A model generated the notes under the pieces. That model worked only from the letters and a program-made list of their open reading frames with translations. It was not told the DNA's origin and made no database searches. Of a stretch of 9,210 nucleotides of DNA, positions 6,919-9,210 are shown in pieces. Position 1 is the first letter of the stretch. Each line of letters opens with the position of its first letter. A program made the translations under genes and the position numbers. Origin of the DNA: JAZGBC01 sp036444495 (GTDB taxonomy: Bacteria > Pseudomonadota > Alphaproteobacteria > Kiloniellales > J153); the NCBI GenBank assembly GCA_036444495.1, contig JAZGBC010000216.1, forward strand, positions 1-9,210, in the 5' to 3' direction.

Positions 6919-7945
6919 GGGCGACGGACCCCTGGGCGGCAAGCCCTGGGCCTGGGTAGCCGGACTCGGCGCGCTCTCTGCGCTGCTCATCGCCCTGCCG
7001 CACCTGTTGAGCTACTCGCAAAAGGAAATCGCGGTCTTCCTGGTGATCAACGTGCTCCTGGTGGTGAGCTACCGCCTGTTGACGCTGACCGGCGAATGGT
7101 CGCTCGGCCACGTGGTCATCATGGGCGTGGGGGCCTACGGCAGCGCGCTCTATTCCAAGGCGCTGGGCGTGCCGGTGCCGCTCGCCATGCTGCTCGGCGC
7201 CACGACCGCCGCCGCCATCGCCTATGTGCTCAGCTTCCCGCTGTTCCGCATGAAGGGCTTCTATTTCCTGATCGGGTCCTTTGCCGCGGGCGAGGTGATC
7301 CGCCTCTTGTGGAAGCGATTTCGCGTTCCCTTCGGTGGTCCCAAGGGCCTCAAGCTGATCCCCTCCTTACCCGACCTCGAACTGGGCGGCCTGACCATCG
7401 ATTTCTTCGAACCGGTCAACTACTACTACCTCTGCCTGATCGTGGTCTCGATCTCGCTGTTCATCCTCTACCGTCTGGAGCGCTCGCGCATCGGGCTTAC
7501 CTTCCACGCCGTGCATTGGCAGGACCAGCTCGCCGAATCGGTCGGGGTCAACACCTGGCGCTATAGGACGCTGGCCTTCGTGGTGGCCTCCTTCTTCGCC
7601 GGGCTGTCGGGCGCGCTGCTGGCGCACTACATCGGCACGGTCAATCCCAACCGCTTCGACGTGGGGGAGATGGTCTTCGTGCTGATCTGGGCCATCGTCG
7701 GCGGCACGGCGACCATATACGGGCCGATCCTGGGCGTGGTGGTGCTGACGATCATCAACGAGGTGGTGCTGCGCCAACTCGGCTTCGACCAGATGCGCCC
7801 GCTGTTCTACGGCGCCATCCTGATCGCCTCGATCCTGTTCCTGCCCCAGGGGTTGGAAAGCCTGGTGTTCAAGGCCCGGGCCTGGTGGGCCGGGCGCGGA
7901 CCGCCCGGAAAGCCCGCGCAAGGGCAGGAGGCCGGCGCGGAGTAG
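6911..7945 (+). CDS. livM: Branched-chain amino acid-type ABC permease, LivM family
   Basis: This 344-residue protein is the second channel subunit. It starts with GTG at 6911, overlapping the end of livH by 8 bases, which implies translational coupling; an AAGGA (6904-6908) sits very close, 2 bases before the GTG. Family features are LTLTGEWSLGHVVIMGVGAY (57-76), multiple membrane segments, FPLFRMKGFYFLIGSFAAGE (109-128), and the coupling loop RIGLTFHAVHWQDQLAESVG (193-212), followed by FVVASFFAGLSGALLAHY (203 onward in the usual family order). The coupling loop is less canonical than in most LivM proteins, where I would expect an 'RAIRED..AA' pattern. The hydrophobic body ends near LPQGLESLVF and is followed by a Gly/Pro/Ala-rich tail of about 20 residues. 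The gene converges on a minus-strand gene 13 bases away. Confidence 0.92.
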   Translation: MPEGDGPLGGKPWAWVAGLGALSALLIALPHLLSYSQKEIAVFLVINVLLVVSYRLLTLTGEWSLGHVVIMGVGAYGSALYSKALGVPVPLAMLLGATTAAAIAYVLSFPLFRMKGFYFLIGSFAAGEVIRLLWKRFRVPFGGPKGLKLIPSLPDLELGGLTIDFFEPVNYYYLCLIVVSISLFILYRLERSRIGLTFHAVHWQDQLAESVGVNTWRYRTLAFVVASFFAGLSGALLAHYIGTVNPNRFDVGEMVFVLIWAIVGGTATIYGPILGVVVLTIINEVVLRQLGFDQMRPLFYGAILIASILFLPQGLESLVFKARAWWAGRGPPGKPAQGQEAGAE

Positions 7946-7958
7946 GCGGGCGGACCGC

Positions 7959-8549
7959 TCAGCCGGGCTCCCCCGCCAGCAGCAACACTGCCGCCATGAG
8001 TTTGCGCCCGCCGGTAAAGCCCTCGGGCTTTTCCCGGCGCCAGCGCGCCAGGCCGTCGAATGGGGGAGGCTTCCCCTCGCGCAGGGCGAGGAGCGCGGCG
8101 CGGCCCTCGGCGGCGAGCGCCCGGGTGCGCTCCCGCGAATGACGCGCGTAGCCGCCGGGATGCTTGGCCTCCAGGCGCAGGTGAAAGGTGGAACTGCGCG
8201 CGCGCCGCTCCGGTTCGAGCGCTTCGACCCACGGCCCGCTCGCGTCCCAGATCAGGAGCGCCTCCTCGAGCAGCGCTGTGGCGGTCCCGGCATTACCGCT
8301 CTGGCGCCGGGCAAGGGCCTGGTTCGCCAAACTAGCGGCCAGGCGCGGGTCGTTGCCTGTAAAGTTGGCGCGGGCCAGCCGCAGGGCCTCGGCCCAAAGT
8401 GCGGCCGCGGCGTCCCGGTCACCGCCTTGGTTTTTTTCGGCGGCCTCTTCCTGGAGCCTTTCCCAGGCGAGATCGGCCTCGGACCAGCCCGCTGCCAGCA
8501 GGGCGGCGAGGTCCGCTCCCTCAGCCCCCGAGGTAGGCGCGCCGGACAT
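7959..8549 (-). CDS. Small TPR-like cytoplasmic protein coupled to livF
   Basis: This 196-residue protein has no signal peptide or membrane segment. Two helix pairs resemble tetratricopeptide repeats: about 25-62 (AWERLQEEAAEKNQGGD and ALWAEALRLARANF) and about 66-104 (DPRLAASLANQALARRQSG and TALLEEALLIWDASG). Positions 111-150 are rich in Arg and Glu (LEPERRARSSTFHLRLEAKH), and the C-terminus has GFTGGRKLMAAVLLLA. The ATG lies inside the end of the livF-type gene, a 29-base overlap in another frame. The nearest good Shine-Dalgarno (AAGGAG) is about 17 bases upstream, which is too far, so translation probably depends on livF. No ATG, GTG or TTG start between 8549 and the livF stop fits better. 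TPR proteins usually mediate protein contacts; an accessory role for the transporter is suggested only by position. The function is unknown. Confidence 0.72.
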   Translation of the reverse strand: MSGAPTSGAEGADLAALLAAGWSEADLAWERLQEEAAEKNQGGDRDAAAALWAEALRLARANFTGNDPRLAASLANQALARRQSGNAGTATALLEEALLIWDASGPWVEALEPERRARSSTFHLRLEAKHPGGYARHSRERTRALAAEGRAALLALREGKPPPFDGLARWRREKPEGFTGGRKLMAAVLLLAGEPG

Positions 8550-9210
8550 GGTCGTTTTCGTGCAGCTCCTTGGCCGGGCCCTCCAGCGCGACGCTGCCGG
8601 TCTCGAGCACGTAGGCGTAGTCCGCCAGCCTGAGCGCCAACTCGGCGTTCTGCTCGACCAGGACCACGGGCACGCCGCGGTTCTTGATCTCGACGATGAT
8701 GCGGGCGATCTCCTGCACCATGATCGGGGCCAGGCCCATGGAGGGCTCGTCCAGCAGAAGAAGCTTGGGCGCCGACATGAGCGCGCGGCCCATGGCGAGC
8801 ATCTGCTGCTCGCCGCCCGACAGCGTCTTGCCGCGCTGCGTGCGCCGTTCCCTGAGGCGCGGGAAATGCTCGAACACGGTTTCCAGGTCGCGCGCGATCG
8901 CGTCCTTGTCCGAGCGCAGGAAGGCGCCGATCGCCAGGTTCTCCTGCACCGTCAGGTCGGGAAAGATGCGCCGCCCTTCCGGGACCTGGGCGATGCCCAT
9001 GCGCACGACCTTCTCCGGCGCCTGGCCATCGATGCGCGCGCCGTCGTACCAGATCTCGCCGCCGCTCAAGGGCACGAGGCCGGAGATGGAGCGGAGCGTG
9101 GTGCTCTTGCCCGCGCCGTTGGCGCCGATGATGGTCACGATGCCGCCGGCCGGCACCTGCATGGAGACGCCTTTCAGCGCGGCCACCTTCTTGTAGTGGA
9201 CGGTGGCGTT
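8521..9210 (-). CDS. livF: ABC transporter ATP-binding protein, LivF family (5' end beyond right edge)
   Basis: This is one of the two ATPases that power the importer. The frame is open to the right edge (229 residues plus stop). A GTG at 9186 could be called as start, but the codons upstream (NATVHYKK) look like the normal first strand of LivF, so the real start is a few residues outside the window. Numbering from the edge: Walker A GANGAGKS at 29-36, Q-loop Q75 (IAQVPEG), signature LSGGEQQ at 130-136, Walker B LLLLDEP at 150-156, D-loop SMGLAP at 157-162. The switch position is Q187 (VLVEQN) instead of histidine, as is usual in LivF. The ATPase is therefore expected to work with a LivG partner, which is not in the window. 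The gene is convergent with livH-livM and overlaps the TPR-like gene by 29 bases. Confidence 0.93.
   Translation of the reverse strand, partial: NATVHYKKVAALKGVSMQVPAGGIVTIIGANGAGKSTTLRSISGLVPLSGGEIWYDGARIDGQAPEKVVRMGIAQVPEGRRIFPDLTVQENLAIGAFLRSDKDAIARDLETVFEHFPRLRERRTQRGKTLSGGEQQMLAMGRALMSAPKLLLLDEPSMGLAPIMVQEIARIIVEIKNRGVPVVLVEQNAELALRLADYAYVLETGSVALEGPAKELHENDHVRRAYLGG

Noticed and set aside
6024..6959. 311-codon plus-strand frame over livH
   Set aside because: Out-of-frame shadow of livH with an Arg/His/Gly-rich translation and no membrane segments.
7945..7977. Inverted GGCGGG/CCCGCC as a bidirectional terminator between livM and the TPR-like gene
   Set aside because: Only 6 bp of stem with a 21-base loop and no T-run; such pairs are common in GC-rich DNA.
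9184..9186. GTG as the true start of livF
   Set aside because: In-frame codons continue to the edge and fit the family's N-terminal strand, so the start is most likely outside the window.

Overview
The window looks like chromosomal DNA of a high-GC alphaproteobacterium. The codons are strongly GC-biased at third positions, genes are tightly packed with GTG starts and overlaps, and a multi-PAS hybrid histidine kinase sits beside an amino-acid-type (HAAT) ABC transporter locus. A Rhodospirillales-type host is my inference from the style of the proteins; there is no rRNA or other marker to prove it.

Left third (1-3613, minus strand): a signalling operon. A 1062-residue soluble hybrid histidine kinase (PAS-PAS-GAF-PAS-HisKA-HATPase-REC-REC) is followed, 3 bases after its stop codon, by a second sensory protein that runs off the left edge. 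The visible 140 residues of that second protein hold two HisKA-like dimerisation segments: the first lacks the phospho-acceptor histidine and the second keeps it. The Shine-Dalgarno of this gene lies inside the end of the kinase gene, so the two are probably translationally coupled.

Middle (3614-4630): about 1 kb without a convincing gene. Its left part is less GC-rich and holds a probable promoter for the kinase operon (3733-3761). It also holds a roughly 174-bp element (3791-3964) bounded by 33-bp imperfect terminal inverted repeats, resembling a MITE or other non-autonomous insertion. Its end motif ATACCAA recurs twice more just to the right. The rest is a long leader before the transporter genes, with one weak promoter candidate.

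Right part (4631-9210): an ABC importer of the branched-chain/hydrophobic amino acid family. On the plus strand are a substrate-binding protein with a twin-arginine-like signal, a strong hairpin, then the two permeases livH and livM, which overlap. Converging on them from the right, on the minus strand, are a livF-type ATPase (cut by the right edge) and a small TPR-like protein whose start lies inside the end of livF. No livG-type ATPase is in the window; it is probably beyond the right edge. The importer presumably works as binding protein in the periplasm, a LivH-LivM channel in the inner membrane and LivF-LivG ATPases in the cytoplasm. The substrate cannot be read from sequence alone.

I see no CRISPR array, tRNA, rRNA, prophage or recognisable defence system. 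The most unusual items are the inverted-repeat element, the tandem HisKA-like protein and the TPR-like gene coupled to livF.
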